Assembly (NCBI RefSeq): GCF_004348595.1
Contig: NZ_SMKD01000022.1
Coordinates: forward strand, 1-57,200
Length of the DNA stretch: 57,200 nt
Source of the DNA: Micromonospora sp. KC723
Lineage (GTDB): Bacteria > Actinomycetota > Actinomycetes > Mycobacteriales > Micromonosporaceae
Direction of reading: 5' to 3'
Position numbers and translations under genes: made by a program. The first letter of the stretch is position 1. Each line of letters begins with the position of its first letter. Below the pieces are notes generated by a model, which saw only the letters and a list, made by a program, of their open reading frames with translations, ran no database searches and was not told the DNA's origin. Positions 42,330-50,143 of this stretch are shown here, in pieces.

Positions 42330-43355
42330 TCAGCCCGGGGTGGGGGTCAGTCGGGCGTCGGGCTCGGCGGGATGCCGGCCGGTGCGGTGCGCTGCGGTGG
42401 CGGCGGCCCTCCGGTCCGGGGCGGCGGTGGCTCGGGCGGTGCGTTCGCGGACGGCGACGGCGACCAGCGCCACCGCGGCGGTGAGCACCTCGGCGAGGGT
42501 GGTGAGCACCCGGCTGGCGATCGCCGCGGTGACCGCCGCCGGCAGCGGCAGCACCGTGGCCAGGGCGGCGACCATCGTCACCTCCCGTACGCCGGCCCCG
42601 TCCGGCACGAACAGGGCGAGCGTGCCGGCCGTGGTGGCCAGGGCGAACGCGCCGACGGCCACCGGCAGGGCGGCGCGGGCGTCCGCGCCGAGGAGGACCG
42701 CGACGATCCACAGGTGCACGCCGGAGAGCAGCCAGGACAGGCTCTGGTACGCGATCGAGCGGCGCACGTCGGCGGGCCGGTCCAGTGTCGCCGGACGGGG
42801 CCGGCGGGTCAGCCGGGCAGCCAGATCGACCAGAGTGTCGATCACCCGGGGCCAGCCGGCCAGCACCGTCAGCAGGGTGACCGGGACGGCCAACCAGGCC
42901 AGCCCGGAGCCGAGCACGGCCGGGGCCACCAGCAGGCCCACCGTGCCTCCGGTCAGCAGCACCACAACCAGGTTCACCAGGTACGTGCCGGCCATCCGGG
43001 CCCGGCTGACCCCGGCCTTCTCGCCGAGCCGGATCTGGGCCAGCAGGCCCCACAGCCGGCCGGGGACGAACTTGCCGAGGAAACCGACGAAGAACATCCG
43101 GATCCCGGCACCGGCCGGCACCGGCGCGCCGACCGCCGCCAGCGTCAGCATCCAGGCCCGGGTGCCGCAGAGCAGCCCCACCGAGGTGACCAGCAACGCG
43201 CCGAGCAGCCAGGGAATGGTCTCCGGTCGCAGCAACCGACCCAGCGTCGACCACTGCTGTCCGCGCAGGGCCAGCGCGACCCCGCCGACCACCGCCGCCA
43301 CGAAGGCGACCGTCAGCGCGCTGCGCACCCACCGCCAGCTCCGCCGGTCGCCCAT
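42330..43355 (-). CDS. LPG-synthase-type membrane protein (AglD/MprF N-terminal-like)
   Basis: This 341-residue protein has about eight membrane helices and belongs to the lysylphosphatidylglycerol-synthase transmembrane family: FFVGFLGKFVPGRLWGLLAQ, GTYLVNLVVVLLTGG and ALFVPDGAGVREVTMVAAL. Stand-alone members accompany polyprenyl-phosphate glycosyltransferases and are thought to flip the lipid-linked product, as MprF flips lysyl-PG. No aminoacyl-transferase domain is attached. Its ATG overlaps the GT2 stop (ATGA), so it is coupled to that enzyme. Confidence 0.83.
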   Translation of the reverse strand: MGDRRSWRWVRSALTVAFVAAVVGGVALALRGQQWSTLGRLLRPETIPWLLGALLVTSVGLLCGTRAWMLTLAAVGAPVPAGAGIRMFFVGFLGKFVPGRLWGLLAQIRLGEKAGVSRARMAGTYLVNLVVVLLTGGTVGLLVAPAVLGSGLAWLAVPVTLLTVLAGWPRVIDTLVDLAARLTRRPRPATLDRPADVRRSIAYQSLSWLLSGVHLWIVAVLLGADARAALPVAVGAFALATTAGTLALFVPDGAGVREVTMVAALATVLPLPAAVTAAIASRVLTTLAEVLTAAVALVAVAVRERTARATAAPDRRAAATAAHRTGRHPAEPDARLTPTPG

Positions 43356-44362
43356 CACCGGCCCTCTGCCAGGGTCAGCGGCCGTGGCGTGCCGGTGCCG
43401 CGCAGCCGGGCGGCGCAGCCGGCCGTCACGCCGGCCACGATGGCCAGCTGGGCCACCAGGTGTACCCCGACGAACCAGGCCAGGAAGCCGAGCCCCCGTT
43501 CCCGGCGGACGAACGGCAGCAGCCCCGGGTCGGCCAGCAGGAACAGCCCGAAGCAGGCCAGCGGCACGGCGAGCAGGGCCGGGTGCGCCAGCGCCAACGG
43601 CAGCGTGGCGAGCACCAGCGGGGCGGTCAGCACACCCAGGGCGGGATTGACCGCGACGCTGCCGGCACGCATCCGGTGCGCCCCGGCGAACGCCGCCAGC
43701 GGCAGTGAGCGCCGGTACTGTTCGCGCAGCATCGCCCGGAATCCGGCGCAGTCGTCGTGCCGGCCGACCACCGTGTCGGTCAGCCGGATCGTGGTCACCC
43801 GGGCTAGCCGGTCGCTGTACTCGACGTCCTCGGCGTCGCGGAGCCCCTCGTGGAACGGCCCGGCCGCCAGGAACACCGAGCGCCGCACCGCGGCCAGCGC
43901 GAAGACGGCGGTGTTCACCCGGCCCACGCTGCGCCGCCGCCACCAGTGCGCGTGCAGGACCTTGTAGTGCTCGACCGGCCCGTCGTCGTAGAGCGGGCGG
44001 GTGTCGTACGTGCCGTGCACACAGCCGCACTCCGGGTCGGCCGCCATCACCTCCAGGGCGTTGGCGATCGCGTCGGGCCGCAGTGCCACGTCGGAGTCGA
44101 CGAAGAAGAGGATGTCGCCGCGCGCCTCCCGGGCGCCGAGATTGCGGGCCGCCGACACGCCCCGGTTGCCGCCGCCTGAGACGACGCGGCACGGGTATCC
44201 CGCCGCGATCTCCCGGGACCGGTCGGTGGAGCCGTCGTCGACGACGATCACCTCGTACGGGCGGTGGGTCTGCGCGAACACGGCGTCCAGGCACGCGCCC
44301 AGGGTCTTCTCGTAGTTGTAGTTCGGCACGATCACCGACACCGTCTGCTGATCAGCGGCCAC
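43355..44362 (-). CDS. GT2-family glycosyltransferase, first gene of the operon
   Basis: This 335-residue protein has a GT-A domain with VSVIVPNYNYEKTLGACLDA, VIVVDDGSTDRS, FFVDSDVALRPDA and DAEDVEYSDRL. C-terminal membrane helices lie at about 235-320. Sequence and length are close to the GT2 encoded at 37659-38714, so the two arose by duplication. It would glycosylate a lipid carrier at the cytoplasmic face, with the coupled membrane protein moving the product. Upstream lie two direct repeats of the CAAGGTGGC type, the probable activator site. Confidence 0.85.
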   Translation of the reverse strand: MAADQQTVSVIVPNYNYEKTLGACLDAVFAQTHRPYEVIVVDDGSTDRSREIAAGYPCRVVSGGGNRGVSAARNLGAREARGDILFFVDSDVALRPDAIANALEVMAADPECGCVHGTYDTRPLYDDGPVEHYKVLHAHWWRRRSVGRVNTAVFALAAVRRSVFLAAGPFHEGLRDAEDVEYSDRLARVTTIRLTDTVVGRHDDCAGFRAMLREQYRRSLPLAAFAGAHRMRAGSVAVNPALGVLTAPLVLATLPLALAHPALLAVPLACFGLFLLADPGLLPFVRRERGLGFLAWFVGVHLVAQLAIVAGVTAGCAARLRGTGTPRPLTLAEGR

Positions 44363-44445
44363 CGGCCTCTCCCTTTCGCATTCGACGTCCTGGAAGGACG
44401 TCCAGGAATATCGGTGCCCACGACGTTAGGGACGGGTGGATCGTT

Positions 44446-44496
44446 GGCCAAGGTGGCGGATCCCGATGCGCGTGGGATTTCCTCGAAGGTGGCAGG
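44446..44496 (+). promoter_or_regulatory. Candidate SARP-binding repeats upstream of the seven-gene operon
   Basis: GGCCAAGGTGGCGG (44446-44459) and TCGAAGGTGGCAGG (44483-44496) are direct repeats 36-37 bases apart. The first 14-mer occurs again unchanged at 45663-45678, beside the SARP gene. Confidence 0.5.
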
Positions 44497-44534
44497 AGTA
44501 CTACGACCAAGAGCGCATTCGCGCGGCACGGAAA

Positions 44535-44575
44535 AGGGCGTCCCGCACGCCTTTCCGCGACGTGCGGGACGCCCT
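44535..44575 (-). terminator. Intrinsic terminator of the peptide gene
   Basis: A perfect 15-bp stem (44535-44549 with 44561-44575) is followed on the minus strand by TTTCC. It separates the 76-residue peptide gene from the operon promoter. Confidence 0.75.
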
Positions 44576-44609
44576 CGACTCAGGGTTCAGATTCGGGTGG
44601 CAGGTGGGG

Positions 44610-44840
44610 TCAGTTCCGCTGTGTGACGTACAGCAGGATCGGCGGACAATCGTCTGCGGCGCTCAGCAGGAACTGCTGGATCCGCAGCAGCCGCCCCCGA
44701 CAACGGCTCCGCAGCGACGGCGGCGGGGCGGGCGGGGCGAGCCCGGTGCCCGGCCGCCCGGCCGGGAACCGCGCTCCTGCGGGCCGGACCACCCCGGGCG
44801 TGGTGCGCACCGGGTGGTCCAGCGAGGTCGTGGTGGTCAT
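44610..44840 (-). CDS. 76-residue peptide of unknown function
   Basis: ATG 44840 has a strong ribosome site (GGAAGGAG), and the gene ends before a perfect terminator, so it is very likely real. The N-terminal half is Thr/Pro/Gly-rich. The C-terminal half is RSRCRGRLLRIQQFLLSAA then DDCPPILLYVTQRN, with two cysteines and two hydrophobic patches. There is no signal peptide. It lies between the SARP and the glycolipid operon, in the same direction. It could be a precursor peptide or a small regulator. No RiPP-modifying enzyme is recognisable nearby. Confidence 0.7.
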   Translation of the reverse strand: MTTTTSLDHPVRTTPGVVRPAGARFPAGRPGTGLAPPAPPPSLRSRCRGRLLRIQQFLLSAADDCPPILLYVTQRN

Positions 44841-44881
44841 GTTGCTCCTTCCAGTCGTGGCGGATCGGCGTCCGGCGACGG

Positions 44882-45607
44882 TCACACCTCCGCCAGCCGG
44901 TTCGCGGCCAGGTCGTCCCAGCGCCGGGCCTGCGCGTCGAGGCCGAGCCGGCGGTGGCAGTCGGCCAGCACGGCGAACGCCGCCGGGTCGTACGGGTCGA
45001 CGTCCAGGGCCCGGCGGTTCCAGCGGATCGCGGTCCAGAGGTCGTTGACGCCCAGCGCCTGGTCGCTGAGGAACCGCAGGGCGTGCAGGGCCTGCGTCCG
45101 GAGCCACTCGCGTTCCGTCACCACCCAGTCCGCGTCCTGGTTCGGCAGCAGGGGGCCCCGGTAGATCGCCAACGCGCGCCGGAAGTGACCGGCGGCGCCG
45201 CCGTGGTCGCCGGCGGCGACGGCGGCGGTGGCGGCCCTGACCCGCCGGTCGAAGGCGGCCACGTCGATCCACAGTTGGTCCGCGCGGAGCAGGTAGCCGC
45301 CGTCCACCGAACAGATCTGCACCGGAGCCGGCCGGTCGGCGGTTCCGCACAGCGCGCGCCGGGCGCCGTGCACCGCGGCCTTCACCGAGGTGGCGCCGGC
45401 CGACGGTGGCAGATGTGGCCACAACGCCTCGCGCAGGGTGTCCCTACTGACCGGCCGGCCCCGGTGGACCAACAGGTACTGGACCAGCGCCCGTGACCTG
45501 CCGGCCCGCCAGTTGGTGACGGGACGACCATGGATGGACATCCGGAATTCGCCGAACAGCTCGACGCTCGACGTTCCTACATTGCTCGACATCTGGCACC
45601 GCCACAT
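44882..45607 (-). CDS. SARP-family transcriptional activator
   Basis: This 241-residue protein has the small SARP layout. A winged-helix DNA-binding domain covers about 10-100 (VELFGEFRMSIHGRPVTNW, RALVQYLLVHRGRPVSRDTL, SVKAAVHGARRAL), and a BTAD all-helical domain covers about 110-235 (YLLRADQLWIDVAAFDRRV, ALAIYRGPLLPNQDADWV, LDVDPYDPAAFAVLADCHRRLG). SARPs are pathway-specific activators of antibiotic and other secondary-metabolite genes, binding short direct repeats. ATG 45607 is chosen because GAGGGGA precedes it. ATG 45592 is possible. It sits between the peptide gene and the divergent UbiA gene. Confidence 0.88.
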   Translation of the reverse strand: MWRCQMSSNVGTSSVELFGEFRMSIHGRPVTNWRAGRSRALVQYLLVHRGRPVSRDTLREALWPHLPPSAGATSVKAAVHGARRALCGTADRPAPVQICSVDGGYLLRADQLWIDVAAFDRRVRAATAAVAAGDHGGAAGHFRRALAIYRGPLLPNQDADWVVTEREWLRTQALHALRFLSDQALGVNDLWTAIRWNRRALDVDPYDPAAFAVLADCHRRLGLDAQARRWDDLAANRLAEV

Positions 45608-45661
45608 TCCGTCGGTCCCCTCGTCGGGAACGACGGGTCGACCATAAATAGCGGCGCTGGG

Positions 45662-45702
45662 GTGGCCAAGGTGGCGGGTTCTGCCGCAGTGGCGAAGGTG
45701 CC
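45662..45702 (+). promoter_or_regulatory. Candidate SARP-binding repeats in the SARP/UbiA divergent promoter
   Basis: GTGGCCAAGGTGGCG (45662-45676) and GTGGCGAAGGTGCCC (45689-45703) are direct repeats 27 bases apart. They share 14 identical bases with the site upstream of the seven-gene operon. They lie between the SARP start and the UbiA start. Confidence 0.5.
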
Positions 45703-45793
45703 CGTTGGTGGTACCGCGCCTACGACCATGGTCGTATGCCGGGTCAGTGTCGCGGATGAACCGGAAAAGGATTTCCGCCGCCACTCTGTTGGC

Positions 45794-46753
45794 ATGACCT
45801 ATCACTCGGTAATCAGGCCCGACCGGTCTTTCCGCGTCGAGGGTGTCGTCCGGCCGTTGGCGCCGATCCTCGCGGCCCTGGTGGAGGGCGGCCGGCACGT
45901 GTCGGCGAGTTGGCGCGAGGCTCGGCCGGTCGTCCAGGTCATCTTCCAGTTGCGGTTCTTCGCCGGTGCGGCGGTCGCCGCGCCGCAGGGGGTCGTCGCC
46001 CGCCCCGCGACCCTGCTGCTCGGCGCGCTCGCCTGGCTCTGCGCGACCTGGTGCGTCTACCTGCTCAACGGGCTGTCCGACCAGGTCGAGGACCGCCGCA
46101 ACGGCTCGACCCGGCCGCTGGCCACCGGGGCGCTGCCGGCCAGGGCCGCCCGGCGGATCGTGATCGGCCTGGCCGGGGTCGCGCTGTCGCTGGCCGGGGC
46201 GGTCTCGCCGTGGATGGCCGGACTGGTGGCGTTGATGCTGGCGCTCGGCTGGTTGTACTCGGCCGGTCCCCGTCCGCAGAAGGGCAACATGCTGGGTTTC
46301 GTCCTGGTGGTCGCCGCCGGTGGAATCGTCACCTACCTGGCCGGGAGCGCGGCTGCGGGTGGCCCGGTCAAGCCCGAGCTGATGGTGATGATGGTGGCCA
46401 TGTCGCTGTGGATGGCGCTGGCCGGCACCACCAAGGACCTGTCCGACGTGGCCGGTGACCGGGCGGCCGGGCGTCGTACCCTGCCGGTGCTGCTCGGCGA
46501 CCGCGGTGCCCGCCGGCTGATGGCCGGGCTGGTCGTCGTGGCCGGCGGCGTGCTGCTCGCCGGTGCCCTGCTGGTGGCACCGGCGCTGGTGGCGCCGGCA
46601 ACCGTGTTGGCCGTCGGCGCGGGCGCGGTGGTCTGCTGCGTGCTCACCGGCGCGGGTGCCACCGACCGACGGCGGCAGCGCCAGCCGTACCGGATCTTCA
46701 TGGCCAGCCAGTACGCCGTCCACCTGACGGTGTTGGGCCTCTTTTTGCTCTGA
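45794..46753 (+). CDS. UbiA-superfamily prenyltransferase (second)
   Basis: This protein of about 319 residues has nine predicted helices. Asp-rich motif 1 is NGLSDQVEDRRNGSTRPLATG and motif 2 is TKDLSDVAGDRAAGRRTLPV, both intact, as in polyprenyl transferases of the UbiA/menaquinone or aromatic type. It differs clearly from the DPPR-like UbiA of the minus-strand operon. The start is uncertain. ATG 45794 lacks a good ribosome site, and ATG 45728 would add 22 residues. It is divergent from the SARP gene and shares its repeats, so it is probably in the same regulon. Confidence 0.82.
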   Translation: MTYHSVIRPDRSFRVEGVVRPLAPILAALVEGGRHVSASWREARPVVQVIFQLRFFAGAAVAAPQGVVARPATLLLGALAWLCATWCVYLLNGLSDQVEDRRNGSTRPLATGALPARAARRIVIGLAGVALSLAGAVSPWMAGLVALMLALGWLYSAGPRPQKGNMLGFVLVVAAGGIVTYLAGSAAAGGPVKPELMVMMVAMSLWMALAGTTKDLSDVAGDRAAGRRTLPVLLGDRGARRLMAGLVVVAGGVLLAGALLVAPALVAPATVLAVGAGAVVCCVLTGAGATDRRRQRQPYRIFMASQYAVHLTVLGLFLL

Positions 46754-46844
46754 ACGGGAGGAGGTAGAGGGCGGCGGTCCTCGCATCCTTCCTCTGTGGA
46801 CGGTTCGTATAGACGACCGGGGATCTACTCTCCGCGACCTGGGC

Positions 46845-46858
46845 GCTACCGTGGTAGC
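46845..46858. promoter_or_regulatory. Inverted repeat upstream of the histidine kinase gene
   Basis: GCTACC and GGTAGC with a 2-base spacer lie 26 bases before the kinase start. TAGCCT overlapping its right arm could serve as a -10 element. Confidence 0.35.
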
Positions 46859-46883
46859 CTCGGGCGAGACAGCGGGGGGATCC

Positions 46884-47966
46884 GTGGCGAAGCCGTACGC
46901 AATGGAGCCCGTAGCCGAGGCCGAACTGTCCTCGACGGCGCGGGAGATCGTCGACGCGTTTCAGGAGTCGCTGCGCCGGCAGGGCAGCGATCTGGTCAAC
47001 GGCCCGGACGTCCTGGCGCAGCTGGCGGTCCAGGTCCAGGCGGTGCTCGACGACATCACCGCCCGGGTGTCCGTGTCCGAGGCACCCCCCATGGAGCTGG
47101 TCGGCGAGGCCCGGCTGTTCAACGTCAACATCGGTGCCGACCGCGCCCGCCGGGGCATTCACCCGGTGCAGTCGCTGCGTGCGGCGACCACCCTGTTCGA
47201 GGTCATGCTCCCGGTCATCACCCGCGACCTGCCGTCGACGGACAGCGCGGGCGCGTTGCGGCTCAGTCGGGCCCTGCACGAGGCCATCATGGCCCGGGTT
47301 GCGCTGGCGTCGCTGTCCTACGTGGCCTTCCTGATGGAGAAGCTCCAGGCCTCCCGCCAGGAGGAACGCACCAGGATAGCCCGGGAGCTGCACGACCGGG
47401 TGCTGCACGAGATGGGCCTGACCCTGCATCAGCTGGACCTGCACCGGCACTACGTCGACCGGGATCCGGCGCAGGCCCGATCCAAGATCGACAGAGCCAT
47501 CGAGTCGCTGGACGAGGCCCTGCGCACGGTACGGCACCTCTCCGCCGAGCTGCGCCGGTCAGTGGGCGAGTACGGGCTGGAACGCACCCTGCGTGCCTAC
47601 CTGGAGGCCAACGCGCCCGCCTCGGTGCAGTACTCGATCACCACCACCGGCGACCTCAAGGTGCTGCCGCCCGACGTGCTCGAAGAGCTGTACCTCATCA
47701 TGCGGGAGGCGACGCGCAACGCGTTGCGGCACGCCGATCCCACCCGGTTGGAGCTCTCCGTCGACGTGGGGGACAACGCCGTCGCCGCCACGGTGGTGGA
47801 CGACGGGTGCGGCTTCGACACCAGCGATCCCGACCGGGCGCGGGGCGGCCTGCCCTCGATGTACGAACGGGCCCTGCTGCTGCACGGCGTCCTGGAGCTG
47901 ACCAGCACCCCCGGCCGGGGCACCCGGGTCGAGGTGCGCATCCCGTTCTCCGAGGCGGCCCTGTGA
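46884..47966 (+). CDS. Soluble NarL-type sensor histidine kinase
   Basis: This 360-residue protein has no membrane helices. The N-terminal 160 residues form a helical sensor region with no family I can name. HisKA_3 follows with the acceptor His in RIARELHDRVLHEMG, then a HATPase with IMREATRNALRHA, VVDDGCGFD and GLPSMYERALLL. A cytoplasmic sensor suggests an internal signal. GTG 46884 follows GGGGGGA. Its stop overlaps the GTG of the response regulator (GTGA), making a clear two-component pair inside the SARP gene neighbourhood. Confidence 0.87.
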   Translation: MAKPYAMEPVAEAELSSTAREIVDAFQESLRRQGSDLVNGPDVLAQLAVQVQAVLDDITARVSVSEAPPMELVGEARLFNVNIGADRARRGIHPVQSLRAATTLFEVMLPVITRDLPSTDSAGALRLSRALHEAIMARVALASLSYVAFLMEKLQASRQEERTRIARELHDRVLHEMGLTLHQLDLHRHYVDRDPAQARSKIDRAIESLDEALRTVRHLSAELRRSVGEYGLERTLRAYLEANAPASVQYSITTTGDLKVLPPDVLEELYLIMREATRNALRHADPTRLELSVDVGDNAVAATVVDDGCGFDTSDPDRARGGLPSMYERALLLHGVLELTSTPGRGTRVEVRIPFSEAAL

Positions 47967-48646
47967 GCGCTGTCCTCCGGCCGCAGATCAGGGTGTGCCT
48001 GGCCGACGACCACAACCTGTTGCGCGACGGCATCCGGGAGATGCTGTCCACCGAGCCGGAGTTCGCGGTGGTGGGCGAGGCGTCGTCCGGGCCGGAGGCG
48101 CTGGCCCTGGCCGTCCGGCTGCGGCCGGAGGTGCTGCTGCTCGACGTCGAGATGCCCGGGCCGGGCGCGTCGGCCATCATCCGACAGGTCAGGCGCATGG
48201 CGCCGGAAACCCGGGTGATCGTGCTGACCATGCACGACGACCCGGACATGGTGCACGAGTTGCTGGAGGCCGGCGCGGTCGCGTACCTGTTGAAGACGAT
48301 CCTGCGGGACGACCTGGTCGCCGCGGTCCGCTCGGTGGTCCGGCGCCCCACCCAGAGCGTCCTGCTGGCGGTGTCCCGGGAGACGGTGGAACGGCTGGAC
48401 CGGCAGAAGCCGCGTACGAACGGGACGCCGCTGACCGCCCGGGAGCTGGAGGTGCTCCGCCTCATCGCGGAAGCGATGAGCAACGCGCAGATCGCCAGCC
48501 GGCTGTTCATCACCGAGGCCACCGTCAAGCGGCACCTGACCAACATCTACGCGAAGTTGCAGGCGGTGTCCCGGGTGGACGCCATCCGGAAGGCGACCGC
48601 CGCGCGGCTGATCAAGCCGATGGACGACCAACCCACCACGATCTGA
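47963..48646 (+). CDS. NarL/FixJ-type response regulator
   Basis: This 227-residue protein has a receiver with LADDHNLLRDG, phospho-Asp in LLLDVEMPG, Thr in IVLTMHDD and Lys in AYLLKTIL. Its LuxR helix-turn-helix reads LTARELEVLRLIAEAMSNAQ and ITEATVKRHLTNIYAKL. It is translationally coupled to the soluble kinase. Target genes are not evident, but the position between the SARP locus and the MbtH fusion suggests it feeds into control of this cluster. Confidence 0.92.
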   Translation: MSAVLRPQIRVCLADDHNLLRDGIREMLSTEPEFAVVGEASSGPEALALAVRLRPEVLLLDVEMPGPGASAIIRQVRRMAPETRVIVLTMHDDPDMVHELLEAGAVAYLLKTILRDDLVAAVRSVVRRPTQSVLLAVSRETVERLDRQKPRTNGTPLTARELEVLRLIAEAMSNAQIASRLFITEATVKRHLTNIYAKLQAVSRVDAIRKATAARLIKPMDDQPTTI

Positions 48647-48799
48647 CCGCGCGGGTGGGCCGACGGGCATGACCGTGCCGTGACCGCAGTCGCCTAGGTT
48701 CGTCGGGTCGGATGTCGTCGGGGTTCGCCGGTGCCGTGCGGGCCTCGCGTCACCCCGTCGCAAACGCCTGTTCCGTGTCCGGGAGTCTGGGAGCATCAC

Positions 48800-50092
48800 A
48801 TGTTTGGGCGGAAGGAGCCCCGCTACTTCCAACTGGTGGCCACCGAGGCCAGGGATTTCGCGGTCTGGCCGATCGGCCGACGCCCGCCGCGGGGGTGGCG
48901 CGTGGTCCCGTTCGCCGGCACCATCCAGGCGTGCGGCCGGCATGTGGCGGAGCTGCACAGCGCCGGTGCGGCGCGGGCCTGTGACGGGCGGCCGTCGCCG
49001 ATGGCGCCCGCGACGCTGGTCGGGTTGTTGCGCAAGGCGGCCGGGGAACAGCCGGACGCCCCGGCGCTGTCGGTGGGTGATCTGCGGGTGTCCTACCAGC
49101 TGCTCTGGGAGTTGGTCGAGGATCTGGCCGGGCGCCTGACCGAATCGGGCGTCGGTCCGGGCGAGCGGGTCGGCGTCGCCGGGCACGCCGCTCCGGATCT
49201 GCTCGTCGCCGCGCTCGCGGTGCTGGTCACCGGCGCCACCTGTGTCCTGTCGGCGGGTGGGCGCCCGGACGGTGTGGTCGCGGCGGTGGCGGGTGCCCAG
49301 CCGGGCCTGGTGTTGGCGCCAGCCGGGTCCGTGGCCGCGCTGCCGTGGTCGCCGATGGTGCTGGCCCGCTGGGAGGGCGTGACCGGTACGGCATGGCAGG
49401 CCTGTGCCGCGCTGGAGCCGGCGGTGGCCGGTACCGCCGGGGAGCACGCCGAGGCGTCGCTTGTGGTGCTGCCGCCGAGGCCCGGCGTCGCCGGTGTGGT
49501 GTGGCGTGGTGGGCAGCTGGCCTGGCTCGCCGGTGACTGTGGGCTGCCCCCGTTGGGTGGCGGTGCCCGGCTGTTGCCGCCGGCCCCTCCGGGTGCGCCG
49601 GAGACGGCCGTGGTGGCGTTGCGCGCGCTGCTCACCGGCGCGGAGCTGGTCCTGCCCGAGCGGGACCCGGGACGGGCCGCCGGGGCAGCCGCCGGCCGGG
49701 GGCGGGCCGCGCCGGCTCCGGTCCGGTGGCGGCTGCGGGCCGACCGCGCCGGGGGGGCGCTCGACGAGGTGGAGGTGGTCGGCTTCGCCGAGACCTCGAT
49801 GCTGTGCGCGGCGGTGGTGCCGGGCACCGGTGACCTGGAGCCGCTGCCGCACGTCCGGCGGTACGTCCTCGACGCGCAGCTCGGACCGGTGCCGACGGGA
49901 GAGGTCGGTGAGCTGTACGTCGCCGGCGCCCCGTTGGCCGCCGGCTACCTGGACCAACCCGAGTTGACCATGAGCCGGTTCCTGCCCGATCCGCTGGGCG
50001 AGGTGGCGGGCAGCCTGATGTTCCGCACCGGCAACCTGGCCCGGCGGCTGTCGGGTCACCGGTTCGCGCTGGTCGGCCCGCCCACGCCGTGA
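48800..50092 (+). CDS. MbtH-like domain fused to a truncated, degenerate adenylation domain
   Basis: This 430-residue protein begins with an MbtH-like fold (about 8-55) carrying FAVWPIGRRPPRGWRVV, comparable to the SLWP...P.GW core of MbtH proteins. Residues 75-430 resemble the N-terminal subdomain of an NRPS adenylation domain: SYQLLWELVEDLAGRL, VGVAGHAAPDLLVAALAVLVTGA and later YVLDAQLGPVPTGEVGELYVAGAPLAAGYLDQPELTMSRFLP. The ATP-binding A3 loop (SGTTGxPKG) is not recognisable, the A7 motif reads FRTGNL where RTGD is usual, and the chain ends at the hinge, so the C-terminal subdomain with the catalytic Lys is missing. It probably cannot activate an amino acid. It may serve as an MbtH-type helper or sensor. 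Confidence 0.7.
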   Translation: MFGRKEPRYFQLVATEARDFAVWPIGRRPPRGWRVVPFAGTIQACGRHVAELHSAGAARACDGRPSPMAPATLVGLLRKAAGEQPDAPALSVGDLRVSYQLLWELVEDLAGRLTESGVGPGERVGVAGHAAPDLLVAALAVLVTGATCVLSAGGRPDGVVAAVAGAQPGLVLAPAGSVAALPWSPMVLARWEGVTGTAWQACAALEPAVAGTAGEHAEASLVVLPPRPGVAGVVWRGGQLAWLAGDCGLPPLGGGARLLPPAPPGAPETAVVALRALLTGAELVLPERDPGRAAGAAAGRGRAAPAPVRWRLRADRAGGALDEVEVVGFAETSMLCAAVVPGTGDLEPLPHVRRYVLDAQLGPVPTGEVGELYVAGAPLAAGYLDQPELTMSRFLPDPLGEVAGSLMFRTGNLARRLSGHRFALVGPPTP

Positions 50093-50143
50093 GCCGACCA
50101 CCGGTGGCGGCACTCGTCCGTGCGGCCCCCGACGGGTGCGCCG

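Noticed and set aside
44610..44840. Lanthipeptide or lasso-peptide precursor
   Set aside because: No cyclase, dehydratase, asparagine-synthetase-like or radical-SAM enzyme is encoded nearby, so a RiPP class cannot be claimed.
48800..50092. Functional NRPS adenylation module
   Set aside because: The ATP loop, the A7 Asp and the whole C-terminal subdomain are missing, and no condensation or carrier domain is near.
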